This document shows, in pieces, positions 34,287-43,836 of a stretch of DNA of 64,000 nt (positions within the stretch are counted from its first letter, which is position 1; the number at the start of each line of letters is the position of its first letter). The stretch spans positions 2,418,001 through 2,482,000 of the forward strand of contig OZ241842.1 in the NCBI GenBank assembly GCA_965202675.1. The letters are read 5' to 3'. The stretch comes from CATQHD01 sp965202675 (lineage in GTDB: Bacteria > Actinomycetota > Acidimicrobiia > Spongiisociales > Spongiisociaceae). The position numbers were made by a program, and so were the translations under genes. The notes under the pieces are model-generated. The model saw only the letters and a program-made list of their open reading frames with translations, searched no databases and had not been told where the DNA came from.

Positions 34287-35539
34287 GCGCAGAAACGGGC
34301 GGGGGCAGTTTCGTAATCCGCGGCGCCGACCTGCTGGATTGCACGGGGGCGGACCCCCGCGAGCGGGTGGACGTGATGGTGGAGAACGGCAAGATTTCTC
34401 GAATTGCGGCCGGCGGCGGGCCGTCCGCCCTGCCGTCCATCGACGGCGGCGGGGCGGTGGTCATGCCGGGGCTCACCGACGCCCACGTGCATATGGCGCT
34501 GGTCAGCGCCGGGGGCGGCCACGGCGACGATCCGTACATCACCCATGTCCTGATGGTCAAAGACGTGATAGAGCGCACCCTGATGGAAGGCTTCACCACC
34601 GTGCGGGACGCCGGGGGGCTGGAGCCGGAGTACGCCCGGGCGGTGAACGCGGGGCGGCTGGTCGGCCCCAACATCCTGCCCTCCGGGTCGGTGCTCTCCC
34701 AGACCGGCGGCCACGGCGACCTGCGAGCCCATCACGAGGCGGTCCACCGCGGCCCCGGCATCCCCGGGTTGATCGCCCGCCCCGAGGTAGTCGACGGGGT
34801 GGATCAGGTGAGGCGGGCGGCCCGGGAACAGCTGCGGCGCGGCGCGACCCAGATCAAGGTGTTCGCCTCGGGCGGGGTGCTGTCACCCACCGATCCCTTC
34901 GACAGCGTTCAGTTCGGCCGGGACGAGCTGGCCGCGGCGGTGGAGGTCGCAAACAGCTGGCACACCTACGTCCTGGCCCATTGCCACACCTCCGAATCCA
35001 TGCAGAACGCCCTGTCGGCCGGGGTGCGGTCGATAGAGCACGCCACCATCCTGGACGAGCCGACCGCCCGGATGATCGCCGACCGGGGCGCGTTCGCGGT
35101 GGTGACCCTGATGGTCATGGCCGAGCTCCTCGACGACCCCGAAGGCGCCGGCCTGACCCCCATGCAGATCGAAAAACTACGGGCGGTGGAGAAGGAGAAG
35201 CCCGCCAGCATTCGGCAGATGCAGGCCGCCGACCTGAAGATCGGTTCGGGGTCCGACATCGTCGGTCCGGTGCAGTCCCGCCGCGCCCGGGAAATCGTCC
35301 TGAAGGCGGGTTACATGGGCAGCCATGAGGCGATCCTGTCCGCTACCCGCACCAACGCCGAGCTGTTCCGGCTCAGCCATCGGATCGGGACGGTCGAGCC
35401 GGGAAAGGACGCCGACCTGATCCTGGTGGACGGCAACCCCCTCGAGGACATCGGGGTCCTGGCCCGACCGGAGAAGGTGGTCATGGTCATCAAGGGCGGC
35501 GCCGTCGTGAAAGACCCGGAGGGCAGGGCCGGGCGGTAG
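34283..35539 (+). CDS. Metal-dependent amidohydrolase (imidazolonepropionase/prolidase-like)
   Basis: A 418-aa TIM-barrel amidohydrolase. Metal-site residues are visible: HxH in DAHVHMAL near residue 70, the probable carboxylated Lys in ATQIKVFASGG near 195, His in LAHCHT and SIEHATILD, and Asp in GSGSDI. The C-terminal TVEPGKDADLILVDGNPLED is the usual cap-domain strand. The ATGA overlap with the NicX-like gene indicates a shared operon. Members cleave cyclic amides, N-acyl amino acids or Xaa-Pro/Arg dipeptides; the exact substrate is not clear. Confidence 0.88.
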   Translation: MSAETGGGSFVIRGADLLDCTGADPRERVDVMVENGKISRIAAGGGPSALPSIDGGGAVVMPGLTDAHVHMALVSAGGGHGDDPYITHVLMVKDVIERTLMEGFTTVRDAGGLEPEYARAVNAGRLVGPNILPSGSVLSQTGGHGDLRAHHEAVHRGPGIPGLIARPEVVDGVDQVRRAAREQLRRGATQIKVFASGGVLSPTDPFDSVQFGRDELAAAVEVANSWHTYVLAHCHTSESMQNALSAGVRSIEHATILDEPTARMIADRGAFAVVTLMVMAELLDDPEGAGLTPMQIEKLRAVEKEKPASIRQMQAADLKIGSGSDIVGPVQSRRAREIVLKAGYMGSHEAILSATRTNAELFRLSHRIGTVEPGKDADLILVDGNPLEDIGVLARPEKVVMVIKGGAVVKDPEGRAGR

Positions 35540-35558
35540 GGGAGGGCCGCCGCCTCCG

Positions 35559-36314
35559 TCAGGCGATGGTCTGCCCCGCATCGATGAATACGGTTGTCCC
35601 GGTGGCCAGCCGGGATTCGTCCGAAGCCAGGAAGACGGCGGCGCCCACCACGTCCTCGGGAGTTCCGATCAGCCCCAGCGGGATCATCGAAAGGCGGTAC
35701 TCCCGGAATGCGGGGTCGGCCAGGTCCTCCCGGTTCAGGTCGGTTTCGATCAGGCCGGGGGCGACGCCGTTGGCCCGGATGCCGTAGGGGGCCAGCTCCA
35801 GCGCCAGCTGGCGGGTGAGCAGGCGCACCCCGCCCTTGGCGCAGCAGTAATGGGTGAGGTTGATGCCGGCCAGCTGCTCGGACGCCGACGACATGTTGAT
35901 GATGACGCCCGAGCCCTGCTCTACCATCACCCGGGCGGCGGCCTGCGCGCAGAGGAAATACCCCTTGAGGTTGACCGCCATTATCTCGTCCCACTCTTCC
36001 TCTTCTATCTCGAGGAAGGGGGTTCGCTTGAGGATTGCGGCGTTGTTCACCAGGATGTCGAGCCGGCCGAACCGGTCGGCGGCGGCCTGTACCAGCCGGT
36101 CGGCGTCCTGCTTGGACGACGTATCGGCCCGGATTGCGGCCGACCGGCGCCCCATCGCCTCGATCTCGGCCGCCGCCGAGCGGGCGGCCGCCTCGTCGGA
36201 TCGATAGTTGACCGCTACGTCGGCGCCCTCGCGGGCGAACCCGACCGCCAGCGCCCGGCCTATCGACCGGGAAGAACCGGTTACCAGAGCTGCCTTGCCT
36301 TCGAGGCGCATCAT
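35559..36314 (-). CDS. Short-chain dehydrogenase/reductase (SDR)
   Basis: A 251-aa classical SDR. The cofactor motif TGSSRSIGRALA, NNA (ILVNNAAIL), catalytic Ser (IINMSSAS) and YxxxK (HYCCAKGG) are all present, and the C-terminus FLASDESRLATGTTVFIDAG is normal. It is the last gene of a minus-strand operon: its ATG overlaps the hydantoinase B stop (ATGA) and AAGGAG lies within the upstream gene. It converges with the amidohydrolase 20 bp away. Substrate unknown. Confidence 0.92.
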   Translation of the reverse strand: MMRLEGKAALVTGSSRSIGRALAVGFAREGADVAVNYRSDEAAARSAAAEIEAMGRRSAAIRADTSSKQDADRLVQAAADRFGRLDILVNNAAILKRTPFLEIEEEEWDEIMAVNLKGYFLCAQAAARVMVEQGSGVIINMSSASEQLAGINLTHYCCAKGGVRLLTRQLALELAPYGIRANGVAPGLIETDLNREDLADPAFREYRLSMIPLGLIGTPEDVVGAAVFLASDESRLATGTTVFIDAGQTIA

Positions 36315-38074
36315 GTTTCTCCTTCGTTGATCCCGGAGGCTTCCGGGCGCGGCCTGTCCAGGCGCGCCCCGGCGGGCGCCGCCGTTCCGTTCTCGTCCAC
36401 CTCGACTCCGTACACCTCTTCGGCCTGGCCGGCGGAGACGTATCCGTCCAGTACGTCTTGGCGCACCAGCTCGACCGGGCGGTCGAGGGGGTCGCCCCAA
36501 CCTCCTCCGCCCGCCGACAGGTTGCGGAACCGGTCGCCGGGCTGCATGGTGAACCGCTCCATCCTCGCCCGGTGGGCCCGGTCGGTTTCGGGCCACACGA
36601 TCATGGCGTTGGTTTCCGGCTCGCGCCCGCCCCGCAGCGCCCACGGCTTGGTCTTGGTCTTCTTCTTCATCGACAACAGCTCGCCGGCGGCCAGGAATTT
36701 CACCTCCCGGCAGATGCCCAACCCCCCCCGCCACCGGCCGGCGCCCCCCGAGTCCCGGCGCAGCTCCAGCCGCTCGTGGAAGATGGGGGAAATGTGCTCC
36801 AGGACCTCCACCGAGGTGTTCCGCACCGCCGTCGTGGAGAGGTGCTGCAGAGCGTTGGCCCCGTCATGGCGGGGGGTCGCGCCCCAGCCGATTCCCTCGT
36901 TGTTGCTGACCGCGTACATCTTCCCGGTGTCGGGATGGGTTCCCACCGCCATGAACCCCGGCTCGTCTGAGCCGGAGGAGGCGGCGATCTGCTCCATGCC
37001 CTGGGCCAGGGCCTTGTGGATGAGCTCGAAGGCGGCCATCCCCGTCCAGAGGGTGAAGGTGGCGGACGGATACACGGCATGGAAGAGGTTCCCGGGCGGA
37101 CAGGTCACGGTAAGCGGCCGGTAGTGGCCGTCGTTGGCCGGGGTGTTGGGGGTGGTGAGCGACTTGAAGACGGTCTTGGCCAGGCTCATGGTCTTCCCGA
37201 ACGGTACGTTGACCGGCCCCGGCACGGCGCCGTCGGAGTCTCCGTAGTCGACCGCGAAACTCTCGCCGTCGACGGTGACCGTTACCGCCATCCTGATGAG
37301 GTCGTAGGAGATGCCGTCGTCGTCCAGCCAGTCGTAGGCCGACCATTGTCCGTCGGGCATGGCCCTCACCGCCTCGGCGGCGGTCTGGGCGCCGTGCTCG
37401 ATGATCCGGTCGACGGCGGCGTCCACATCGGCCCGCCCGAACTTCTCCCAGATCTGATGGAGCCGGCGCTCGCCCACCCGGATGGCGGAGACCTGGGCGT
37501 GGAAGTCCCCGATGATGGTTTCGGGCATCCGGGAGTTGCAGCGCAGGATGTCCAGGATCTGGGAGTCCGGCTCTCCCCGGCGGATCAGCTTTATGCCGGG
37601 CATGATCAGCCCCTCCTGATGCATGGAGGTGGAATCCAGTACATAGCCCGGATCCTTGGCGCCCAGGTCCATCCAGTGGGCGCGCACCGCCAGGTAGGCA
37701 TCGGGGAGGCTGCTTCCCGGACAGAACACCGGCGAGAACAGCATGGCGTCGGAAACGTGGGCCCCGCTCCAGTAGGGGTAGTTGATCATGACCACGTCCC
37801 CCTCATGCAGGTTTTCCAGGCCTACCTTCTCGACCCCCTTGTGGATGGCGTAGTCGTTGGCGCCCAGGAACGAGAGCACGCCCGACGACTCGGAGATCAG
37901 CCGCCGGTCCCGGTCGTACATGGAGATCCCGAAGTCGAGCACCTCGTAGATCACCGGATTGAAGGCGGTTCTCACCAGGGTGCGGCGCATCTGCTCGGCG
38001 GTGGAGTTGAGGTAGTGGCGGATCACCTCCACGGTGGCGCCGTCCAGGGCGGGAGGGGTGTTCGCCTCGTTCAT
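36311..38074 (-). CDS. Hydantoinase B / N-methylhydantoinase B-type subunit
   Basis: A 587-aa subunit of ATP-dependent hydantoin, oxoproline or acetone-carboxylase-type enzymes. The N-terminal region (EVIRHYLNSTAEQMRRTL and DRDRRLISE), GDVVMINYPYWSGAH, and GGGGWGDPLDRP near the C-terminus match the HyuB family. It starts in an ATGA overlap with the HyuA gene and is followed by an ATGA overlap with the SDR. HyuA-HyuB together open a cyclic amide with ATP. Confidence 0.93.
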   Translation of the reverse strand: MNEANTPPALDGATVEVIRHYLNSTAEQMRRTLVRTAFNPVIYEVLDFGISMYDRDRRLISESSGVLSFLGANDYAIHKGVEKVGLENLHEGDVVMINYPYWSGAHVSDAMLFSPVFCPGSSLPDAYLAVRAHWMDLGAKDPGYVLDSTSMHQEGLIMPGIKLIRRGEPDSQILDILRCNSRMPETIIGDFHAQVSAIRVGERRLHQIWEKFGRADVDAAVDRIIEHGAQTAAEAVRAMPDGQWSAYDWLDDDGISYDLIRMAVTVTVDGESFAVDYGDSDGAVPGPVNVPFGKTMSLAKTVFKSLTTPNTPANDGHYRPLTVTCPPGNLFHAVYPSATFTLWTGMAAFELIHKALAQGMEQIAASSGSDEPGFMAVGTHPDTGKMYAVSNNEGIGWGATPRHDGANALQHLSTTAVRNTSVEVLEHISPIFHERLELRRDSGGAGRWRGGLGICREVKFLAAGELLSMKKKTKTKPWALRGGREPETNAMIVWPETDRAHRARMERFTMQPGDRFRNLSAGGGGWGDPLDRPVELVRQDVLDGYVSAGQAEEVYGVEVDENGTAAPAGARLDRPRPEASGINEGET

Positions 38075-40110
38075 CTCACCACCAGGTTGCCCAGCCGGTC
38101 GGGAACCGCCAGCTGGTCGCCGTGGACGACGGTAACGGAGGTGGGCTCGCGGATGATGGCCGGACCCTCGACCTCGACTTCCGGACGCAGCAGGCTCCGC
38201 TCGTAGATGGGAAAAAGACGGCGCTCCCGGTCCGCGAAGTCGAAAGCGTAACGCTCGCCGACCCGCGCCGCCGCTTCGCCGCCCGCCGCGGCCCGGCCCC
38301 CGCCGGAATAGCCGGACGGTTTGTCGAGGCGCCCGACCGCCCTGACCCGGACGGTGAGGATCTGGACCTCCTCGTCGAGGTTGTGCCCGTAGCGTTCGCG
38401 GTGCCGGCGGTGGAACCTGGCGGCCACGGAGGACCGGTCGTCCCCCTCTTCCAGGTCGATCGACAGGGTGTGCTCCTGGCCGTTGTAACGCAGGTCCAGC
38501 CTCCGCATCAGCACCCGGTTCCCGGGCGGCACCGACTGGGCGGCCAGCACCCGGCCGGCTTCGGCCTCCAGCCGGGCGAACACCGATTCCGTCCTGGACA
38601 GGGCGGCGCCGTCCAGCATGGTGAGTACCGTCTGGCCCAGGTCGTACTCCAGGTCCGACATCAGCATCCCCCAGGCGGAGAACACCGCCGGGGCGGCGGG
38701 CACCACCACTTCCGGCAGATCCATCTCCCTGGCCAGCAGCGGGGCCAGCATCGGACCGGCCCCCCCGAAGGCCACCAGAGAGAACTCCCTGGGGTCGAGC
38801 CCCCTCTCCACGGTTATCTCCCGGACGGCGCCCACGGTGCGCGCCAGCAGCACGTCGAAGACCGCCGCCGCGGCCGGCTCGGTGGACATGCCGAGCGGAC
38901 GGGCCAGCTTCTCTTCCACCCCCCGCACCGCCGCCTCGGCGTCCAGGCTCATCTCCCCTCCCAGGAACTCGTCCGCGGCCAGATACCCGAGGCACAGCGA
39001 AGCGTCGGTAACGGTGGGTTCGGTGTTGCCCCGTCCGTAGCAGATGGGGCCGGGAACGGCCCCCGCGCTCTGCGGCCCCACCCGCAGCAGGCCCTTGTCC
39101 ATCCAGGCGATGGACCCTCCGCCCGCCCCGATGGTGCGGATATCGAACACCGGGATGCGGATCGGCAGGCTCTCTATCTCCGCTTCGTAGACCTCGGTGG
39201 GGGCGCCGTCCACGATGACGCAGGCGTCCAGGCTGGTACCGCCCACGTCGAAGGAGATCAGGGAGGAGCGGCCGGTGGCTTCGCCCAGGCTGATCGCGCC
39301 GGCGATGCCGCCCGCCGGACCGGAGAACACGGTCAGGAGGGGCGACACCCGGGCGACCTCGGCCGTCATCGCCCCGCCCGCCGAGCGCATTATCAGGAAG
39401 GATCCGTCGAACCCGTCCTCGCGGAGCCGGTCTTCCAGGTCGGCGAGGTACCGGCCCATGATCGGGCGGATATAGGCGTCGGCCACCGCGGTGGAGGTCC
39501 GCTCGTACTCGTGGTATTCGCTCACCAGATCCACCGAGACGGACACCGAGAGCTCCGGGAACTCCTCGGCCAGGATGCGTTTGGCGGTTTGCTCGTGGCT
39601 GCTGTTGGCGTAGGAATGGAGAAAACAGACCGCCGCGGACTCCACCCCCCGCTCGGTGAGGCGGCGGCCGGCCTCCACCACCGCCGCGCGGTCGAGCTCC
39701 TCCACCACCTCGCCGCGATGGTCGATGCGCCCCCCGACGCCCTCCGTGTGGCGGCGGCGCACCAGCAGCTCCGGGCGCTGATACTGGAAGTCGTACATGG
39801 ACGGGCGGGGCAGGTCCCCGCGGGCGATCTCGAAGATGTCCGTGAAACCGGCGTTGGTGATGATGCCGGTGACCGCTCCCTTGCGTTCCAGGATGGCGTT
39901 CAGCCCCAGGGTGGTGCCGTGGATGTACACCGAGGCCTCCTCCAGGGGTGCGTCGGCGGCGCGGGTGGCGGTAATCACCCCCTCCGCCGGGGCGGCCGGG
40001 GTGGTGGGGGCCTTGTTAACCGTGATCTCCCCGCTCTGCTCGTCGTAGGAGACGGCGTCGACGAAAGTCCCGCCGATGTCTACCGCCAGGCGGTATCTGC
40101 GTCCGGTCAT
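38071..40110 (-). CDS. Hydantoinase A / N-methylhydantoinase A-type subunit
   Basis: A 679-aa ATP-binding subunit. The N-terminal AVDIGGTFVDAVSYDEQSG phosphate-binding motif, VYIHGTTLGLNAILERKG, SGPAGGIAGAISLG, ISFDVGGTSLDACVI and FGGAGPMLAPLLARE are all family hallmarks (actin-like ATPase fold). It pairs with HyuB downstream through an ATGA overlap. It lies 30 bp after an amidohydrolase on the same strand, so the order amidohydrolase-hyuA-hyuB-SDR forms one operon for degrading a cyclic amide or imide. Confidence 0.94.
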   Translation of the reverse strand: MTGRRYRLAVDIGGTFVDAVSYDEQSGEITVNKAPTTPAAPAEGVITATRAADAPLEEASVYIHGTTLGLNAILERKGAVTGIITNAGFTDIFEIARGDLPRPSMYDFQYQRPELLVRRRHTEGVGGRIDHRGEVVEELDRAAVVEAGRRLTERGVESAAVCFLHSYANSSHEQTAKRILAEEFPELSVSVSVDLVSEYHEYERTSTAVADAYIRPIMGRYLADLEDRLREDGFDGSFLIMRSAGGAMTAEVARVSPLLTVFSGPAGGIAGAISLGEATGRSSLISFDVGGTSLDACVIVDGAPTEVYEAEIESLPIRIPVFDIRTIGAGGGSIAWMDKGLLRVGPQSAGAVPGPICYGRGNTEPTVTDASLCLGYLAADEFLGGEMSLDAEAAVRGVEEKLARPLGMSTEPAAAAVFDVLLARTVGAVREITVERGLDPREFSLVAFGGAGPMLAPLLAREMDLPEVVVPAAPAVFSAWGMLMSDLEYDLGQTVLTMLDGAALSRTESVFARLEAEAGRVLAAQSVPPGNRVLMRRLDLRYNGQEHTLSIDLEEGDDRSSVAARFHRRHRERYGHNLDEEVQILTVRVRAVGRLDKPSGYSGGGRAAAGGEAAARVGERYAFDFADRERRLFPIYERSLLRPEVEVEGPAIIREPTSVTVVHGDQLAVPDRLGNLVVR

Positions 40111-40140
40111 GCTCTCCTTTTCCGAAAGGCGCCGCTGCGG

Positions 40141-41322
40141 TCAGCCGGCCGGGCGGTCGTCCCGCACCACCCGGCCCGACTGCATCACGAAGGAGATCCC
40201 TCGCATCGCCGCCGAGTCCAGAAGCGGGTTTTCTTCGACGGCCACCAGGTCGGCGGCCTTGCCCTCTTCGATGGTACCGATCTCGGATTCCATCCCCAAG
40301 AGGCGGGCCGCGTTGCAGGTGGCGCCGGCCAGCGCCAGCCGCGGATGGAGTCCGGCCCCTTCCATCAGCCCCATCTCGTACACGGCCACCGAGGTCCCGT
40401 CGATGGGGTCCCCCGGCGGATAGTCGGTTCCGTTGACCATGGTCACCCCGGCAGCGACCGCCCGGCGGATGCTGGCCAGGTGCATGGGTCCCACCCGCAG
40501 GGAGGTCTCGATCTGGAACTCCTCGAACCCCTTCCAGCGCATCCACTCCTGCGAGCGGGTCACGCACAGGGTGGGGGTCAGGAACACGCCCTCGGCCGCC
40601 ATCCGGCCGGCGGTTTCCTCGTCCAGGTCGTAGGCGTGCTCGAAGGAGCGGACGCCGGCGTCCAGGGCCCAGTTGATGGCCTGCGACGAAGCGGCGTGGG
40701 CCACCACGTAGGTGTCCCGCTCGGCGGCCGCATCCACGGCGGCCGCCATCTCCCCCCGGCTCATCTCGGGATGGTCGAAGGTCTCCCCCAGGTTGGCGAT
40801 GCCGCCGGTGATGAACACCTTGATGTGCCGGCAGCCGGCGTCCAGCTCGGCCAGAGCCGCTTCCCGGAAGGCCTCCGGGCCGTCGGCGATGGCGCTGCCG
40901 TGCCCGTCGCCGTGCCCGCCCGGAGTGGAGATCGCCCGGCCGGCGCCCACGATCCGGGGGACGTCCGCCCACCCCGCCCGCGCCGCCTCGGCCAGCAGCA
41001 GGTCCGCCCGGTTCAGCTCATGGACGCAGCGGATGGTGGTGATCCCCGCCCGCAGGGCGTCCTGCGCCCGCCCGTAGGCGCGCAGCACGGTCAGGCCGGG
41101 GTTTTCGTTCTCGTCGGTGTCCGAGAACGGGTACACCACCGACAGGTGGGTGTGCACCGAGATCAACCCCGGAACGAGGTAACGGCCGCCGAGGCTCATG
41201 TGCTCCCCCGCCCCCGGCTGCTTCCGGACGGCGCCGATCCTTGCGCCCGATACCTCTACGCTCACCCCGTCCAGGATCTCCCCGGCAGCCGGATCGACCA
41301 CCCTGGCGTCGGTCAACCACAC
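40141..41322 (-). CDS. Metal-dependent amidohydrolase, first gene of the hydantoinase operon
   Basis: A 393-aa amidohydrolase starting at GTG 41322 with GAGGAGG 4 nt upstream. The HxH motif (ISVHTHLSVV), the probable carboxylated Lys (HIKVFITGG), His residues in YVVAHAASSQ and SFEHAYDLD, and the Asp in NGTDYPPGD form the metal site. The cap strand IGTIEEGKAADLVAVEENP is present. It is distantly related to the 34.3-kb amidohydrolase, sharing the layout but not close identity. It probably acts before or after the ATP-dependent ring-opening step. Confidence 0.88.
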   Translation of the reverse strand: MWLTDARVVDPAAGEILDGVSVEVSGARIGAVRKQPGAGEHMSLGGRYLVPGLISVHTHLSVVYPFSDTDENENPGLTVLRAYGRAQDALRAGITTIRCVHELNRADLLLAEAARAGWADVPRIVGAGRAISTPGGHGDGHGSAIADGPEAFREAALAELDAGCRHIKVFITGGIANLGETFDHPEMSRGEMAAAVDAAAERDTYVVAHAASSQAINWALDAGVRSFEHAYDLDEETAGRMAAEGVFLTPTLCVTRSQEWMRWKGFEEFQIETSLRVGPMHLASIRRAVAAGVTMVNGTDYPPGDPIDGTSVAVYEMGLMEGAGLHPRLALAGATCNAARLLGMESEIGTIEEGKAADLVAVEENPLLDSAAMRGISFVMQSGRVVRDDRPAG

Positions 41323-41518
41323 TTCGTCCTCCTCTGTTCTGACTTTCGCGGCCGCGGGCCCGGAAGCCTGTTCGTTTGGGCGGCTATCGGCGGGCAAATG
41401 ATTACCCGATCTGTAGAGTCTGCCGGGCCGGGCCTGCGCCCCGGATGTTCTCCCGGCCGGACAGCCCGTTGTTGCCGGGCGTCCGAAGGGCCGCCGCGCA
41501 AGGCAGGAGGATAGTTCC

Positions 41519-42784
41519 ATGCCGGTCGACCTGAGCGCCGCCCTCGATGCGGCCGACGAGCTGCGGGGCTGCGAGCACGAGCTGGTCGCCGCTCTGGTGT
41601 CGCGCCGCAGCGTCCGCGGCGAGGCTTCCGACATCCACGAGCTGTGCGCCGAAGAGGTCGAGAAGCTGGGAATGGAGGCGGAGCTGGTATCCCCCCGGAC
41701 GGCGGAGCTGGAGCGCCACCCCGAATGGTGCCCGCCCAGTCCGCCGCCCGCCGCGCCGGAGGGTCTGGTGAGCGTGCTGGGTTCCTGGGGCGAGGGGCCG
41801 GGCATCTTCCTGTTCGCCCACATCGACACCGAGCCTCCCGGCCCCCGTGAGGGTTGGAACACGGACCCCTATCGGGCCGCCCGGATCGGCGGGCGCATCC
41901 ACGGTTTGGGGGCGGCCGACGACAAGGCGGGGGCGGCGTCGGTGCTGGCCGCCGCCCGCGCTCTGCTCCCCCGTCTGGACGGGGTGCGGGTGGTGGTCGG
42001 GTTGGTGCACGGGAAGCTGGGGGGCGGGTTGGGCACCCTGCCTGCCATGGCCCGGGTGGGAGAGGCCGACGCCGCCGTCTACTGCCACCCGGCGGAGACC
42101 GGCCTGGGGATGGCGCATCTCAAGACCGCCTCCCGCGGGTTCTTCAATTTCCGGATCGAGACGGCGGGCCGCCGCCCCGATCCGACGGAGATCCGCACCC
42201 CCAATTCCGAGGATCCCCGCCGGGGCGTCAACGCCTTCGACCGCCTGCGGAAGGTCTTGGAAGCGGTGGACCGGTGGGCGGAGCAGGACGGCCTGCTGTG
42301 CTCGGTGAACCGGGTTTCGGCGGGCGTCGACCCGACCGTGCTGCCGGAGCGGGCGGCGGCGGAGGGCGCGGTTTGGTTTCACCGCGGCGCCGCGGCCGAG
42401 CTGTACGAGGGCTTGGCCGCCGCCGCGTCGAAGGCGGGCGCCCGGTCCTCCAGGATGTTCGGCGTGCAGGCCAACCCCGCCGGAATCCCCGCCGATCATC
42501 CCCTGGCGGCGGCGGCTTCGGCGGCGGTCGCCGCCGAGACCGGGGAGGCCCCCGGCGCGTATCCGGCCCATGTGGCGTCGGACATCCGCTTTCCGATCCG
42601 CTGCTTGGGGGCGCCGACGGTGGGCTTCGGCGCCCTGGCCGGGGATTTCTACGGACCCGACGAATGGGTGGACGCCGAGGACATGCATCGGGCGACCCGG
42701 GTGATCGTCAGGATCGCGGCGGCCTGGGCCGATGCGGCGACCGCCGGACAACCCTGGCCGCGGGTCGATCAGAGGAGCGGATAG
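41519..42784 (+). CDS. M20-family peptidase homologue lacking the catalytic glutamate
   Basis: A 421-aa protein with the M20 layout. The first metal motif is intact (FAHIDTEPPG, H101 and D103), as is the bridging Asp (GLGAADDKAGAAS, near 134). The motif that normally reads DEE-x-GG reads HGKLGGGLG (164-172), so both catalytic/metal Glu are absent. The C-terminal metal His (usually in GPG...H..dE) appears as FYGPDEWVD without His. It may therefore be inactive or use altered chemistry. It is divergent from the amidohydrolase-hydantoinase operon and convergent with NicX-like paralogue 2. Confidence 0.8.
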   Translation: MPVDLSAALDAADELRGCEHELVAALVSRRSVRGEASDIHELCAEEVEKLGMEAELVSPRTAELERHPEWCPPSPPPAAPEGLVSVLGSWGEGPGIFLFAHIDTEPPGPREGWNTDPYRAARIGGRIHGLGAADDKAGAASVLAAARALLPRLDGVRVVVGLVHGKLGGGLGTLPAMARVGEADAAVYCHPAETGLGMAHLKTASRGFFNFRIETAGRRPDPTEIRTPNSEDPRRGVNAFDRLRKVLEAVDRWAEQDGLLCSVNRVSAGVDPTVLPERAAAEGAVWFHRGAAAELYEGLAAAASKAGARSSRMFGVQANPAGIPADHPLAAAASAAVAAETGEAPGAYPAHVASDIRFPIRCLGAPTVGFGALAGDFYGPDEWVDAEDMHRATRVIVRIAAAWADAATAGQPWPRVDQRSG

Positions 42785-42795
42785 AGCGCCCGGGC

Positions 42796-43836
42796 CTACT
42801 CCAGCTCGAACCCCGGCACCGCGAAGCTGCCCCGATCGATGATCTGGGTGTCCCCGATCCAGATGGAGTGGTTGCGGGTCGGGATGTCGAAGTGGAAGTT
42901 CACCCGGTTCTCGCCGCCCAGCTTGCGGAAGAAGTTGGCGCCGAACGCAATCAGCATATTTCCGTAGTAGCTCTCGGTGTCCATCACCCCCCCGCCTTCC
43001 CAGAAGCGCAGGCCGAGGGCGTTCCAGTTGGCCCGGTGCTCGTACCCCCAACCGATGTGGGAGAGGCCGTAGGCCCGTTTGTCCTTGGGAAGCTCGAAGA
43101 AGTCCTTGAGCAGCCGGGCGTCGGCGCCGCCCTCGATGGAGACGATGTTTCCCTCCCGCAACTCCATGCGGATCGGATCGTTGGCGTACTTGCCCATCGG
43201 CAGCAACGCATCCCCGCGGTCCACCACCAGGGTTCCCTCCGCCGAGTCCTCCAGCGGCGCCACGCCGCACTGCCCCGACGGCCAGTGATCCCAGCGCCCG
43301 GGCGTGTCGGTGTAGCCGTACTGGCATCCGAGCGGCCTCCCTGTGTAACGGACCGTCAGATCGGTGCCGGCTTCCGACCAGACCCGCATGGTGTCGGACC
43401 TGCTCATGTACTCCACGCTGGCCTCGCCCCGCTCCCGGATTACGGGGATGGGGAAGAGACGGCGCAGATGGTCTTCCGGCTCCTCGATCATGAGGCTGCG
43501 GACGCCCGAATCCAAGGCTTCGTTGTGGGCGTCGGAATAGATCCAGTGCGATCCCATGCTGGCCAGAAAGCCCACCACCATGTCGCAGCCCTTCCAGGCG
43601 TCGATGATGGTGCGCGACTTCATCCAGGAGTCGTCGGCCGCCACCATGATCTGGAAGAAGTCGGCGCCCAGTATCTTGACCGCCGCCATCAACGCCGTGA
43701 TGTAGGCCGGATTGCTCTGGGTGTTGGTGAAAGCCATGACCGTCTGGCCGGGGCCGACCCCGCACAGCTCCATATGGTCTCTGAACATCGGCGCCAGGTC
43801 GGCGCCGGCAGCCGGTGTGGTGGGAACTCTACGCAA
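42796..43836 (-). CDS. NicX-like / M29-like family protein (paralogue 2)
   Basis: A 346-aa protein clearly homologous to the 33.2-kb gene along its length: it has the same MRRVPTTP start, TNTQSNPAY, GADFFQIMVAADDSWMKSR, MIEEPED, GRWDHWPSG, VVDRGDALL, SIEGGADA, the SHIGWG histidine and FHFDIPTRNH. All three candidate iron ligands are kept. It starts at TTG 43836 with AAAGGAG upstream; longer frames read into the control region of the surface protein. The two paralogues flank the hydantoinase block, as if an ancestral unit was duplicated and rearranged. Confidence 0.78.
   Translation of the reverse strand: MRRVPTTPAAGADLAPMFRDHMELCGVGPGQTVMAFTNTQSNPAYITALMAAVKILGADFFQIMVAADDSWMKSRTIIDAWKGCDMVVGFLASMGSHWIYSDAHNEALDSGVRSLMIEEPEDHLRRLFPIPVIRERGEASVEYMSRSDTMRVWSEAGTDLTVRYTGRPLGCQYGYTDTPGRWDHWPSGQCGVAPLEDSAEGTLVVDRGDALLPMGKYANDPIRMELREGNIVSIEGGADARLLKDFFELPKDKRAYGLSHIGWGYEHRANWNALGLRFWEGGGVMDTESYYGNMLIAFGANFFRKLGGENRVNFHFDIPTRNHSIWIGDTQIIDRGSFAVPGFELE

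Noticed and set aside
38122..41514. A 1,130-codon open frame on the plus strand
   Set aside because: It is antisense to hydantoinase A and an amidohydrolase, which carry clear motifs. High GC makes long shadow frames common here, and its composition is His/Gly/Arg-rich without any domain.
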